Of a stretch of DNA of 64,000 nucleotides, positions 46,381 to 56,346 are shown in pieces. The translations under genes and the position numbers were made by a program. Origin of the DNA: UBA2040 sp963977135 (GTDB lineage: Bacteria > Bacteroidota > Bacteroidia > Flavobacteriales_D > Crocinitomicaceae); NCBI GenBank assembly GCA_963977135.1, contig CAXBNN010000007.1, positions 62,001-126,000 on the forward strand, written 5' to 3'. Every line of letters starts with the position of its first letter. The first letter of the stretch is position 1. The notes under the pieces are model-generated. The model was not told where the DNA came from, searched no databases, and worked only from the letters and a program-made list of their open reading frames with translations.

Positions 46381-48399
46381 TTATTTCAAGTCTTCTGCCA
46401 ACCACTTAAAAAATTCTCTTTGCCAAAGTAATCCATTTTGAGGCTTTTGAACCCAATGACCTTCCGTAGGAAAATAAAGGTAACGGCTTTTAAGACCCAT
46501 CAGTTGAGCGGCTTGAAAAGCTTGCATCCCCTCACTTTCTGGGACTCTGAAGTCCATTCCGCCATGGATAACTAGAATTGGAGTGTTCCAATTTTGAACC
46601 AATTTGTGAGGACTATTTTTCTCGTAAAGTGCTTTGTTCTTAAGGTCCCAGTACGGTCCGCCAATATCCCAATTAGCAAAAAATAATTCTTCTGTTGTTC
46701 CGTACCAACTTTCCAAATTGAATAATCCACAATGAGCGATAAACGTTTTGAACCTATTTTCATGAATTCCAGCAAGATAATAAACGGAATATCCTCCATA
46801 CGAAGCTCCTACGGCACCCATTTTGTCCTTATCTACGTAAGATTCTTTCGAGACTTCATCAATAGCGGTTAAGTAATCACGCATAGGTTGCCCGCCCCAA
46901 TCTTTGGAAATTGCGTCATTCCATTCTTGACCGAAACCTGGCAAACCTCTTCGGTTTGGTGCAACAACGATGTAGCCTTGAGAGGCCATTAGCATTAAAT
47001 TCCATCGATACGAGAAAAATTGACTAACCATACTTTGTGGACCGCCTTGACAATATAATAATGTCGGATATTTTTTCGTTTCATCAAAGTTAGGTGGAAG
47101 TAATACCCAGGTTAGCATCTCTTTGCCATCACTCGTTTTTATCCAACGCTCCTGCATTTTTGGAATATCAATTCCTTTTAAGTTTTCTGTGTTCGCATTG
47201 GTAAGATTTTGAAGACTTTTTGTTTTTCGAGAAAATAAGTACAAATCGGTTGGAGCCAACATGGATTGAAGTCCCAAAATAATATTGTCATATAATAAGC
47301 TATATTGGACTACATTCATTTTCCCTTCGGTCAATTGTTTGGTAACTCCATCAGCTATCGAGTGCGTAAAAAGTTGTTGTATTCCTCGGTAAGGAGCAGA
47401 GAAAATAAATCCTTTACCGTCAGCTTCCCATTGGAAATCACTAACTGTCAAATCCATTTTAAGATCAGTCGCTTGTTTATTTCCTTTTTTGAAATCATAA
47501 ACGTATATCACGTTTCGGTCTGCTTCAAAGCCATCTTTTGTCATGCTCAACCAAGCCATTTTAGTGCCGTCCGGAGAAAAAGAAGCTGAATTATCATAAC
47601 TCATCATGCCTTCAGTGAAATTCTTGGTGGTTCCGTTTAGAATGTTGTATTCATAAATATCGCTGTTGGTGCTTAGGGCAAATTTTTTCCCAAGCATTTT
47701 TTTAGCGGAATAATAAACGAATTTACCATCCTTGGAAAAAGTCACTGTTTCACTGCCACTAAAAGGTGGAACAACTCCATCAAAAGGTTCGTTTTTCAGT
47801 AAATCTATTCCTTCCCGTTCGACGTTGTTTTCTGTAAGATTGTGCAGAAATAGATGTGTTTTATATTCATCATCCCATTGATTCCAATGACGGTACATTA
47901 AATCGTTTTCGATACGGGCATTTGCTTGTGGCAAATCGGGATACATTTCGTTAACCGTTTGCTTCGTTTTTACTGATTGTAATAAAATAATTTTATCATT
48001 TTGAGGAGAAAGAACATAACCTTCTATATCACTTTCTAGATTGGAGATTTGTTTTTTACCACCATCTATATCCATTTTCCACAATTGAACACTACCACTT
48101 TCCGTCGAAAGGAAAACGATTTCGTTAGAATTGAGCCACTTCGCTTCAAATTCTGAAAATGGAGTATTGGTAAGTTTGTCAGATTTTTTTTGACGGAAGT
48201 CGTACAGATACAAATCCGTATTTCCTTTGTTCCCAGCCATATCGTATGACGTTGATGAATAAAGAACAAATTTCTTGTTCGGTGAAACTTCTCCACCACC
48301 AATACGGTTTAGTTCCCAAAGTTTTTCTGGGCTAAAAATATTTTGAGCTAATATGGGGAGACTGAATAGTCCGATTCCCAAAAGGAATAAAATCTTCAT
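46381..48399 (-). CDS. S9 family serine peptidase (dipeptidyl/acylaminoacyl peptidase-like)
   Basis: 672 residues with a signal peptide (MKILFLLGIGLFSLPILAQ). A seven-bladed beta-propeller (blades such as VLYSSTSYDMAGN, MAWLSMTKDG) covers about residues 20-400, followed by an alpha/beta hydrolase domain with the nucleophile in GASYGGYS, the Asp in HGGMDFRVPESEG and the His in EGHWV. It trims peptides in the periplasm. Specificity (dipeptidyl versus acylaminoacyl) is not decided by the sequence. Confidence 0.9.
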   Translation of the reverse strand: MKILFLLGIGLFSLPILAQNIFSPEKLWELNRIGGGEVSPNKKFVLYSSTSYDMAGNKGNTDLYLYDFRQKKSDKLTNTPFSEFEAKWLNSNEIVFLSTESGSVQLWKMDIDGGKKQISNLESDIEGYVLSPQNDKIILLQSVKTKQTVNEMYPDLPQANARIENDLMYRHWNQWDDEYKTHLFLHNLTENNVEREGIDLLKNEPFDGVVPPFSGSETVTFSKDGKFVYYSAKKMLGKKFALSTNSDIYEYNILNGTTKNFTEGMMSYDNSASFSPDGTKMAWLSMTKDGFEADRNVIYVYDFKKGNKQATDLKMDLTVSDFQWEADGKGFIFSAPYRGIQQLFTHSIADGVTKQLTEGKMNVVQYSLLYDNIILGLQSMLAPTDLYLFSRKTKSLQNLTNANTENLKGIDIPKMQERWIKTSDGKEMLTWVLLPPNFDETKKYPTLLYCQGGPQSMVSQFFSYRWNLMLMASQGYIVVAPNRRGLPGFGQEWNDAISKDWGGQPMRDYLTAIDEVSKESYVDKDKMGAVGASYGGYSVYYLAGIHENRFKTFIAHCGLFNLESWYGTTEELFFANWDIGGPYWDLKNKALYEKNSPHKLVQNWNTPILVIHGGMDFRVPESEGMQAFQAAQLMGLKSRYLYFPTEGHWVQKPQNGLLWQREFFKWLAEDLK

Positions 48400-48426
48400 G
48401 TTTGCATTTTGGTATGCGTGAAGATA

Positions 48427-48651
48427 TTAATTCTCTTCGGATGTTGAGGCCACTGGAGAAGATTTCTTGTTTTTTTTGGAATATTGGAAAAAACTGTAAA
48501 CTAGCAAGACTGTGGCAACAAGTCCCATTGCTATTAATGATTGAGCAAAAGCTGCCTTGAAATCTCCATAAAATGAAGTTGAAAAAACCAAAATGTTAAC
48601 GCCAACCAAAACAGTAATCATGGTGCGTTGAAATCGCCTAATTCCTCTCAT
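48427..48651 (-). CDS. Small two-TM membrane protein, unknown
   Basis: 74 residues with two hydrophobic segments (TMITVLVGVNILVFSTSFYG and SLIAMGLVATVLLVYSFFQY) and a polar Lys-rich tail. No family is recognised. It lies between the peptidase and the response regulator on the same strand, 27 bases upstream of the peptidase start. Confidence 0.65.
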   Translation of the reverse strand: MRGIRRFQRTMITVLVGVNILVFSTSFYGDFKAAFAQSLIAMGLVATVLLVYSFFQYSKKNKKSSPVASTSEEN

Positions 48652-48716
48652 ATTTTAGTTAAATGGTTGAGGAAATTTAGAAATTTTTTTTCAGAATAGC
48701 AAGTTTTCTTTTTGTC

Positions 48717-49403
48717 TTATTCGTCTTCTTTAATGACTAATTTGAATCCTTTACCATGAACATTCATGATTTCTATACGTGGATCTTCTTTCAATAATTT
48801 TCGGATTTTTGCGATATACACATCCATACTTCGACCGTTGAAATAATTGTCATCACCCCAAATAGCGCGCAATGTAGCTTGACGGTCCAAGATGTCATTT
48901 TTGTTTTTTATCAAAAGGTGCAACAATTGATTTTCTTTCGTTGTCAATTTCTTTTCACCTTCTTTTAAATGAAGAATTCGGAATGTTGGTTCATACTCAA
49001 TATTACCAATTTGGTATTTTTCTTCGCCAGCATCTTCTGTAATATCTGAACGACGCATGATAGCAGTAATTCTAGCTAATAATTCTTCCATAGAGAAGGG
49101 TTTCGTCAAATAATCATCTCCACCTATGGCAAATCCTTCCAATTTATCTTCTTTCATAGCCTTCGCTGTTAAAAAAAGAATTGGAATTTTCTTGTCGATT
49201 TCTCGAATTTCTTTGGCAAGTGTAAACCCATCCATTTCTGGCATCATTACATCAAAGATGCAGAAGTCATAGCGTTTCATGTTAAATTGTGCGAATGCTA
49301 ATTTACCATTTCTTGTAAGGTCTACTGTGTATCCTTTGTTCTTTAAAAAAGAGGATAGTAATTCACCTAGGTTCGTGTCATCTTCAGCTAATAGAATATT
49401 CAT
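48717..49403 (-). CDS. OmpR/PhoB-type response regulator
   Basis: 228 residues. The receiver domain has the acidic pocket (LAEDD), phospho-acceptor Asp in FDVMMPEMDG and the Lys in YLTKPF; the C-terminal winged helix (LTTKENQLLHLLIKNKN..., RSMDVYIAKIRKLL) binds DNA. Its ATG overlaps the stop of the histidine kinase by four bases, so it is the kinase's partner. Targets are unknown; the divergent outer-membrane genes from 51212 are candidates. Confidence 0.93.
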   Translation of the reverse strand: MNILLAEDDTNLGELLSSFLKNKGYTVDLTRNGKLAFAQFNMKRYDFCIFDVMMPEMDGFTLAKEIREIDKKIPILFLTAKAMKEDKLEGFAIGGDDYLTKPFSMEELLARITAIMRRSDITEDAGEEKYQIGNIEYEPTFRILHLKEGEKKLTTKENQLLHLLIKNKNDILDRQATLRAIWGDDNYFNGRSMDVYIAKIRKLLKEDPRIEIMNVHGKGFKLVIKEDE

Positions 49404-51037
49404 TTTGTTTCTTTTTTATCTGTTATTATTATACTAAAAGTGGAGCCTTCATTCGGAGAACTTTGCAAGGTTACATTCCAGCCGTACAATTCGGCAATAG
49501 ATTTTACGTAGCTTAAACCTAGACCAAATCCTTTTACATTGTGCACGTTACCTGTGGGGATTCTGTACAATTTGTCGAAGACTTTATCAATGTGCTCCTT
49601 TTTAATTCCTATTCCTTTGTCTTTTACTTCAATTTTAATATTTCCTTTTTCCCGCAATAAACGCACTACTATTTTTGGTGCCTCGTTGCTATACTTAATT
49701 GCATTATCAATTAAATTATTAATACAATTTGCAAGGTGCATCTTATCCGCGTAAACTTCAATCATTTCATTTGAAATTTCCGTTTTTAATTCGCCTCCAA
49801 GTGAATTTACTCTTAACTGAACGTTTTGAGTTATGTCAAAAATCAATTCGTTCAAAACAATATTTTCTTCGTTGAGATTGATTTTACCTTTCTCTAAAGC
49901 ATTGCTTTGCAGTATACTCTCAACGAGTAAACTTAGTCTTTTGTTTTCTTCTCCTATCATTTTTACATAAGGAGATGCCTTTTCTACAGCTGAACCCATC
50001 ATTTGTGGATCTCCCATCGCCTCGCAGGCCAAGGAAATAGTTGAAATTGGGGTTTTAAATTCGTGAGTCATATTACTGACGAAATCGTTTTTCAATTCTG
50101 AAAGTCGTTTTTGAGCCAAAATAGTCTTGAAAAGGAATAGGATTGTTACGACGATAACAAGCATCAAAGCCAAGGTGAGACCAAGAGATCCTGCCATTTC
50201 CTTGAATAGAAAAATGTTCTTTTTAGGGAAGAAAATATGTAATGTCAACCGATCCTCCAACATATTGCTTGGGAACAGTTGAGTTCGACTACTGGTCGTC
50301 AAATTTGTATCTATCTTAATGTCATAATGACTATCGGCCATTTTGAACTTAACAGGTCGATAATTTTCATCCTCAACCATAAATTGGTATTCTTGGGGTA
50401 ACTCATCAATACCAATTTCATTCATGATGATGGAATCCAAAAATTCAATATCAATTCGTTCCGATGGTTCCATATAAACATTGTTTCGGAATGTTTCCAG
50501 CATCATTTCGTTAACGAATTTTGCCTTGCGAAATATTTGTTGCAAAACTTTTTGGTCTAACTGAATGGCAACGGCCATAGAATCACTGGTAGGAATTGGC
50601 TTGCTGTGCTGATCAAACAATTCTCTCAACTGTCGAACATCGCGGGCGATTACTTTATGCTCTGCTGTAATTCCGGACAAAGAATCAAACGACTGCCCCT
50701 TGATCACCAGATAATCGTGCATTCCATCTCCTTCGAAAATTGTCGTGTCCTTTATGGAAACGGACTCTTGCAGGCTCAATAAATTCTGAAATTCTTCTTT
50801 TAAAATATCCTTGTATTGTCCACTGAAATCGCGATTGACGATTTGCATGTATTTTCGAATGTCCTCTGCCTTTTCATGCTGAAGAGCAATTCGCTCAAGA
50901 GAAGTGTTTAGTTTCCTTTTGAATTGGAAATTTTTTCTTTCGTATATCTGACTGACTTGAAATGCCTGAATAACCAACAAAGCGAACATCGCTGTACCGA
51001 CTAGTAGTGTTGCAAAATTAATTCGAAGCTTTCCCAA
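49400..51037 (-). CDS. Sensor histidine kinase
   Basis: 545 residues. Two membrane helices (about residues 8-25 and 282-305) flank a periplasmic sensor domain with no recognised fold; then a HisKA domain with the phospho-acceptor His in SNMTHEFKTPIST and a HATPase domain with NLIDNAIKYS, KDKGIGI and GFGLGLSYV. It forms an orthodox pair with the downstream regulator. Confidence 0.93.
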   Translation of the reverse strand: MGKLRINFATLLVGTAMFALLVIQAFQVSQIYERKNFQFKRKLNTSLERIALQHEKAEDIRKYMQIVNRDFSGQYKDILKEEFQNLLSLQESVSIKDTTIFEGDGMHDYLVIKGQSFDSLSGITAEHKVIARDVRQLRELFDQHSKPIPTSDSMAVAIQLDQKVLQQIFRKAKFVNEMMLETFRNNVYMEPSERIDIEFLDSIIMNEIGIDELPQEYQFMVEDENYRPVKFKMADSHYDIKIDTNLTTSSRTQLFPSNMLEDRLTLHIFFPKKNIFLFKEMAGSLGLTLALMLVIVVTILFLFKTILAQKRLSELKNDFVSNMTHEFKTPISTISLACEAMGDPQMMGSAVEKASPYVKMIGEENKRLSLLVESILQSNALEKGKINLNEENIVLNELIFDITQNVQLRVNSLGGELKTEISNEMIEVYADKMHLANCINNLIDNAIKYSNEAPKIVVRLLREKGNIKIEVKDKGIGIKKEHIDKVFDKLYRIPTGNVHNVKGFGLGLSYVKSIAELYGWNVTLQSSPNEGSTFSIIITDKKETK

Positions 51038-51211
51038 ATGTTAAATTTCTTTACGCTAAATTACTATTTGATTGACTGTTTTAGCATTGCTTAACCTTTT
51101 TTAACGAGGGCCAAGCGATATTAGTTTGTGCAATCATTCAGTTTTTAATCCCATTCAAAAAAGGGTATGAACAAAAGTTTTTTCTAATTTCTACGTTGTA
51201 CCTTCGTAAGA

Positions 51212-54200
51212 ATGTTTTTTAGGAAGAATTTCACTTGGTTTTCATTGCTGGTCCTATTGATCGGAATGCCTCTGCACGCGCAGGAATCTAGTATGCGGGA
51301 AAAAACATTTGAAAATGTTTCAAACGAGGTTGTTTTAGATTCTTTGCTCGTTTTTCCAAACTCCTTGGAAGTTTTTTGTGATGGAGTTTTAATGGATAAA
51401 TCGAATTATAGTTTTTCCTCCTCAGAAAGTAAAATCTTATTCAATCAAAGTTGTGGTGGCACAATAAAAACTCGTTATAGAGTGCTTCCTTTGGGGCGTG
51501 ACATTGTCTATCAAAAAAGAGATACAAGCGTTCTATACGCCGATTTCAAAGGTGACCGAGAAAAGTTCTTAATTAAAAACATACCAACCAACCAGGACGT
51601 TTTTGGTGGTTCGGCACTAAATAAATCAGGATCGATTTCTCGTGGAATTACTTTTGGGAACAATCAAAATTTAGGTGTTAACTCATCTTTAAATCTCGAA
51701 CTTTCAGGAGACATTGCGCCAAATTTGAAATTATTAGCCGTTGTTTCGGATAACAATTTACCTATTCAACCAGATGGAAATACAAATCAATTAAGAGAGT
51801 TTGACCAAGTTTTTATTCAGATTTACAACGATAATTTAAAACTGATAGCAGGAGATTTCTGGTTAAGAAAACCAAAAGGATATTTTACCACTTATCAAAA
51901 ACGAGCCCAGGGTCTTTCACTTGAAAATAGGTTTGATTTGGGCAATAATCGCGTATGGAAAACTCAGGTTAGCGGAGCGCTTTCTAGGGGAAAATTCCAT
52001 CGACAAATTATACCAGGAATTGAAGGAAATCAAGGTCCTTATCGATTGGTTGGAGCAGAAAATGAACCATTCATTGTAGTCTTGTCTGGAACGGAGCAAG
52101 TTTTTATTGATGGTCGATTATTGGAAAGGGGTCAAGAATTTGACTATATCATAAACTACAATAATGCTGAAGTAATATTTACAAGTAGAAATCAAATTAC
52201 AAAGGATAGTCGAATTGTTGTTGAGTTTCAATACTCAGATCAAAATTATGCTCGCTCCATTTTACAAGCCTCAACAACTTACACCAGTAAGAAATTTGAT
52301 TTTTGGTTGAATGGTTATTCAGAGCAAGATGCTAAAAATCAATCCTTGCAACAGGAATTGACTTTAAATCAGAAAGAGCTTTTGTCCAATATTGGAGATA
52401 GCCTGCAATTGGCTCGAACGTCAAGCATAGATTCCATTGGTTATATCGATAATCAGATTTTATATCGACTAATTGATTCCTTAGGTTTTGATAGTGTTTT
52501 GGTGTTTTCAGTTGACAAAAATATTGCTGTTTACCGGGCAGTTTTCCAACTAGTAGGATTTGGAAATGGAGATTATGTTTTGGATAATTTCAACGCTTTG
52601 GGGCGAGTTTATAAATGGGTAATGCCAATTGGAGGAGTTTCTCAAGGAAATTATGCTCCGTCACGTTTGTTAGTGGCTCCTAAAAAACAACAAATGTTGG
52701 CAGTTGGAGCAAGTTATCGTTTAAATAAAAAATGGGAAATCGAAAATGAAGCGGCCATTTCGGTCTTGGATATTAATACCTTTTCTCGGCTTGATGCAAA
52801 TGATAATCAAGGTTTTGCCAATCGTTTTTTAATAAAGGGAAATCAAAATTTGGGTAAAGATTCAACGAGTAACTGGAAAATGGAAACCAAAGCTGGTGTT
52901 GAGTTTTTACAGAGTGATTTTAAGCCTGTTCAGCAATACAGAGCCGTTGAATTTGACAGAGATTGGAATACTAGAAATCGCGGATATGTCGGCAACCAAC
53001 TGTTTGTCAATGCAGCTAATTCCTTCGTGAATAAAAAATACGGATTTGCAGCAATTGAAGGTCAACATTTTGGCGTAGGAAGCGATTTCGAGGGTTATAA
53101 AGCTCAACTGAATGGAAAGTGGAATCAGCGAGGATTTCAAGCAAATTGGATAGGAAGTTATTTGGTTTCCAATGCGACTGGAAAGAATGACTATTTACGA
53201 CACAAAGTTGATCTTTCGCAGAAATTAGGCCGAATAAGAATTGGCTATAAAGATGACCATGAAAGAAACGTTTTTAGAACAAATGGAGCATTAACAAACA
53301 ATAGTTACCAATTTTTCGACTATCAATTCTATATAGCAAATGCAGATTCTGCTAAAAATGATTACAAATTGTTCTACCGTGAACGCTACGATTTGTTACC
53401 CGATTCATCTCGATTAGTGAATTCAGCAAAAGGAACAACTGTTGGTGGAGAATTCACTTTTAAGAATTTAAAAAATCAACGCTTGACCATCATAGCAAGT
53501 TATCGAGAATTGAAGATTTTGGATTCGCTATTGATAAATCAAACCCCGGAAAATTCATTATTAGGAAGAATAGATTATGAATTAAGAGCTTTCAAAAATG
53601 CCTTGACTTGGAATACTTTTTACGAGGCCGGTTCAGGGTTGGAATTAAAAAGGGAGTTTTTGTATATCAAAGTCAATGATGGTCAGGGAATATACACGTG
53701 GATAGATTACAACAACGACGGAGTAAAAGATTTGAATGAGTTTGAAGTCGCACAATTTATAGATCAGGCTAGTTATATACGTGTTTTTACTCCAAGTAAT
53801 ACCTATGTGAAAACATTCTCCAATGAATTGAATCAAAGTATTTTCTGGCGACCAGAACGTTTGTGGGCATCTAAAAAAGGAGTTTTAAAATATGTGGCGC
53901 TGTTCTCCAATCAAACTCGTTTTCGTGTCAATAGAAAAACAACTGGTTTGACAGGTTTTAATGCTTTTAACCCAGTTCAGGATGCTGTCCGCGACACCAA
54001 TTTACTTTCCACCAGTTCAAGCATTCGAAACTCCTTGTTTTTTAATCGGACCTCGAATATTTTTACGGCGGAGTACAATTTTCAGAACGCACAAAGTAAA
54101 ACGCTTTTGGCAAGTGGGTTCGACGCTCGTGAAAATCGATACAATGAAGTTTCTTCGCGATTGAATATTTCAAGAATTTTCTCTTTGGAGTATGCCTACC

Positions 54201-54658
54201 AGCGCGGAGACAAATTGGTAAATGCAGATTATGTCGCTGGACGAAATTATGGTATTGCTTATTATTTTCACCAACCAACATTCAGTTTTCAGCCAAATAC
54301 TAAATTTCGATGGAGTCTAGATGGAAAGTACACAGAAAAGAAAAACAATGCAGATTTGGGTGGTGAAAAAGCCTTTCTCGGCGAATTGGGAACGAGTATA
54401 AAATACAATCAGGCGGAAAAAGGGAGTTTACAAGCAAATTTCAAAACCGTGAATATTGTTTATAGAAGTGACCCAAATTCGCCTCTTGGATTTGAAATGT
54501 TGGAGGCTTTAAAACCTGGACTTAATTATACTTGGACAGTTGGTTATCAACGTTCGCTTTCAAATAATTTGCAAATATCGGTTCAATATACAGGAAGAAA
54601 ATCTGAAGCGAATAAAGCAATTCATTCAGGGGGAATGGAGGTGAGAGCTTTCTTTTAA
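51212..54658 (+). CDS. Large outer-membrane protein of unknown family with EF-hand-like loop
   Basis: 1,148 residues with a signal peptide ending near LHAQ (residue 24). After about 100 residues of beta structure comes the stretch KSGSISRGITFGNNQNLGVNSSLNLELSGD and then many alternating strands typical of a large barrel, ending in VRAFF with a C-terminal Phe. Around residue 830, DYNNDGVKDLNEFE fits an EF-hand/dockerin calcium loop, an unusual insertion in a barrel. No named family recognised. It is divergent from the histidine kinase and followed on the same strand by two more outer-membrane genes. Confidence 0.75.
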   Translation: MFFRKNFTWFSLLVLLIGMPLHAQESSMREKTFENVSNEVVLDSLLVFPNSLEVFCDGVLMDKSNYSFSSSESKILFNQSCGGTIKTRYRVLPLGRDIVYQKRDTSVLYADFKGDREKFLIKNIPTNQDVFGGSALNKSGSISRGITFGNNQNLGVNSSLNLELSGDIAPNLKLLAVVSDNNLPIQPDGNTNQLREFDQVFIQIYNDNLKLIAGDFWLRKPKGYFTTYQKRAQGLSLENRFDLGNNRVWKTQVSGALSRGKFHRQIIPGIEGNQGPYRLVGAENEPFIVVLSGTEQVFIDGRLLERGQEFDYIINYNNAEVIFTSRNQITKDSRIVVEFQYSDQNYARSILQASTTYTSKKFDFWLNGYSEQDAKNQSLQQELTLNQKELLSNIGDSLQLARTSSIDSIGYIDNQILYRLIDSLGFDSVLVFSVDKNIAVYRAVFQLVGFGNGDYVLDNFNALGRVYKWVMPIGGVSQGNYAPSRLLVAPKKQQMLAVGASYRLNKKWEIENEAAISVLDINTFSRLDANDNQGFANRFLIKGNQNLGKDSTSNWKMETKAGVEFLQSDFKPVQQYRAVEFDRDWNTRNRGYVGNQLFVNAANSFVNKKYGFAAIEGQHFGVGSDFEGYKAQLNGKWNQRGFQANWIGSYLVSNATGKNDYLRHKVDLSQKLGRIRIGYKDDHERNVFRTNGALTNNSYQFFDYQFYIANADSAKNDYKLFYRERYDLLPDSSRLVNSAKGTTVGGEFTFKNLKNQRLTIIASYRELKILDSLLINQTPENSLLGRIDYELRAFKNALTWNTFYEAGSGLELKREFLYIKVNDGQGIYTWIDYNNDGVKDLNEFEVAQFIDQASYIRVFTPSNTYVKTFSNELNQSIFWRPERLWASKKGVLKYVALFSNQTRFRVNRKTTGLTGFNAFNPVQDAVRDTNLLSTSSSIRNSLFFNRTSNIFTAEYNFQNAQSKTLLASGFDARENRYNEVSSRLNISRIFSLEYAYQRGDKLVNADYVAGRNYGIAYYFHQPTFSFQPNTKFRWSLDGKYTEKKNNADLGGEKAFLGELGTSIKYNQAEKGSLQANFKTVNIVYRSDPNSPLGFEMLEALKPGLNYTWTVGYQRSLSNNLQISVQYTGRKSEANKAIHSGGMEVRAFF

Positions 54659-54703
54659 CAAATTACAATTGTAAGTTTTGAGTAAACTGTAAGTCATAAA
54701 AAA

Positions 54704-56329
54704 ATGAAATTCAAAAAAAATAAGAACAGTCTAATTGCTATGATTCTTTTCGCCCTATTTTCGGCAAGAGCAAATGGTCAAAATGAAGACTTCTTTAATA
54801 AAGCGGATGCATTCTTTAACAAGTATGTGCAAGATGATTTAGTTGATTACAAAGGGATAAAAAATAGTCCGGACGAATTAAATGTTTTGAACCTTGCTAT
54901 TCGAGAATACTATCCAGAAGGAGTTGACACAACGGCTAAAGCTTTTTACATTAATGCTTATAATATTCTGGTGATTCAACAAATTGTCGACGATTATCCA
55001 GTAGAATCACCCCAAGAAATCTCCGGTTTTTTTGATGCAACAAAGTTTAAGGTTGGTTCCAAAAATTTAACCTTAAATGATATCGAAAATAAAATCCTGA
55101 GAAAAGAATACAGAGATTATCGATTGCATTTTGTTTTAGTTTGCGGAGCGATGGGCTGTCCTCCAATAGCGAATTTTGCCTACCGTCCAGAAAAGCTTAA
55201 TGAGCAATTGGATAGCCAAACTTCAAAGGCATTTAACGACCCTAAATTTATCTACGAAAAAGATGGAAAAGTCCAATTATCGCAAATTTTCAATTGGTAT
55301 CGCGAAGATTTCGGATCAAATCAAGTAACGATAGACATAATTAATAAGTATAGAAAGTCTCCATTAACGTCAAAATCGATTTCCTATTATCCATATAATT
55401 GGCAATTGAACGATAACCAAACGATAATTCGTGTGCGGGAGGAGCCAGAAAATCATATCGGGGAACCTATAAAAATTCCTTTAAAGGAAGGTATAAATCT
55501 ACAAACTTATACAGCGGGAACTCTCCTTGATAAAGGACGCTGGGATATCACTCTTTTCAATTCTTTGTACACACAAACGAAGTCGAATTGGCAAGGCGTA
55601 GATTATTCAGGAACACGTGAGTCATTCTACACAACATTGTTGCAAGCGACATTGGGAACATCCAAAAACAAACGAATCAATTTAGGGTTTGATGTCAGTT
55701 TCCGTGGTTCAGCAAAACGACAAGATGATCGCTTCGGCACATCCTTAGATGCTTTTTCTTTTAAGAACAATGATTCTACCAGAGTTGGAATAAGTTCCGT
55801 TGGTCCGCGTTTGAAATGGATACCTTTCGCTGGAAATACAAATTTTTCAATTCAAAGCACTTTCACGGTTCCAACAACACGATTTAACGAGGGAAAAAAC
55901 GATCCTTCAGGAAATTTATCTTGGTTAGACTGGAGTCGATTTACATCTTGGAATCAATTCTTTTATACCTATACAAGAAATAAGTTTCAGATTTTTGCCG
56001 AGGCCGATATTTTGGCTAGAATCCGAACAAGTAAATCTCAAATTACCCACGTTGATGTTCCAGTGACTTTAATCGGAAGTTATTTTCCTGCAGCGAAATG
56101 GACAGTTTATGCCATTGGTCAGCACAATACAAGATACACGTATAATATCAACCCAACCTTAACTAACGACTTTGTTATTCCAATGAATTATTCAGCAATA
56201 GGTTTGGGGTTAAAATTTCAGCCAGTTTCAAATATTACTCTAGAATTGCTTTACACAAATTTTGTAAGAGGAGTGAACTCAGGTTTGGGTGAAACATTTA
56301 ATTTAGGCATTAAATATTTGACGAAATAA
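54704..56329 (+). CDS. DUF547 domain fused to C-terminal beta-barrel
   Basis: 541 residues. A signal peptide (ending near ARANGQ) leads a DUF547 domain (about residues 30-210; FYINAYNILVIQQIV, HFVLVCGAMGCPPI with the conserved Cys, LSQIFNWYREDFG). Residues about 260-541 then look like an outer-membrane barrel of about 12 strands (INLGFDVSFRG, WTVYAIGQHNTRY, LGIKYLTK end). DUF547 usually forms whole small proteins of 240-280 residues, so the fusion is unusual. It is 45 bases after the large barrel gene and 17 before the Omp85 gene. Confidence 0.78.
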   Translation: MKFKKNKNSLIAMILFALFSARANGQNEDFFNKADAFFNKYVQDDLVDYKGIKNSPDELNVLNLAIREYYPEGVDTTAKAFYINAYNILVIQQIVDDYPVESPQEISGFFDATKFKVGSKNLTLNDIENKILRKEYRDYRLHFVLVCGAMGCPPIANFAYRPEKLNEQLDSQTSKAFNDPKFIYEKDGKVQLSQIFNWYREDFGSNQVTIDIINKYRKSPLTSKSISYYPYNWQLNDNQTIIRVREEPENHIGEPIKIPLKEGINLQTYTAGTLLDKGRWDITLFNSLYTQTKSNWQGVDYSGTRESFYTTLLQATLGTSKNKRINLGFDVSFRGSAKRQDDRFGTSLDAFSFKNNDSTRVGISSVGPRLKWIPFAGNTNFSIQSTFTVPTTRFNEGKNDPSGNLSWLDWSRFTSWNQFFYTYTRNKFQIFAEADILARIRTSKSQITHVDVPVTLIGSYFPAAKWTVYAIGQHNTRYTYNINPTLTNDFVIPMNYSAIGLGLKFQPVSNITLELLYTNFVRGVNSGLGETFNLGIKYLTK

Positions 56330-56346
56330 TATCCGTTTCAAAACTC

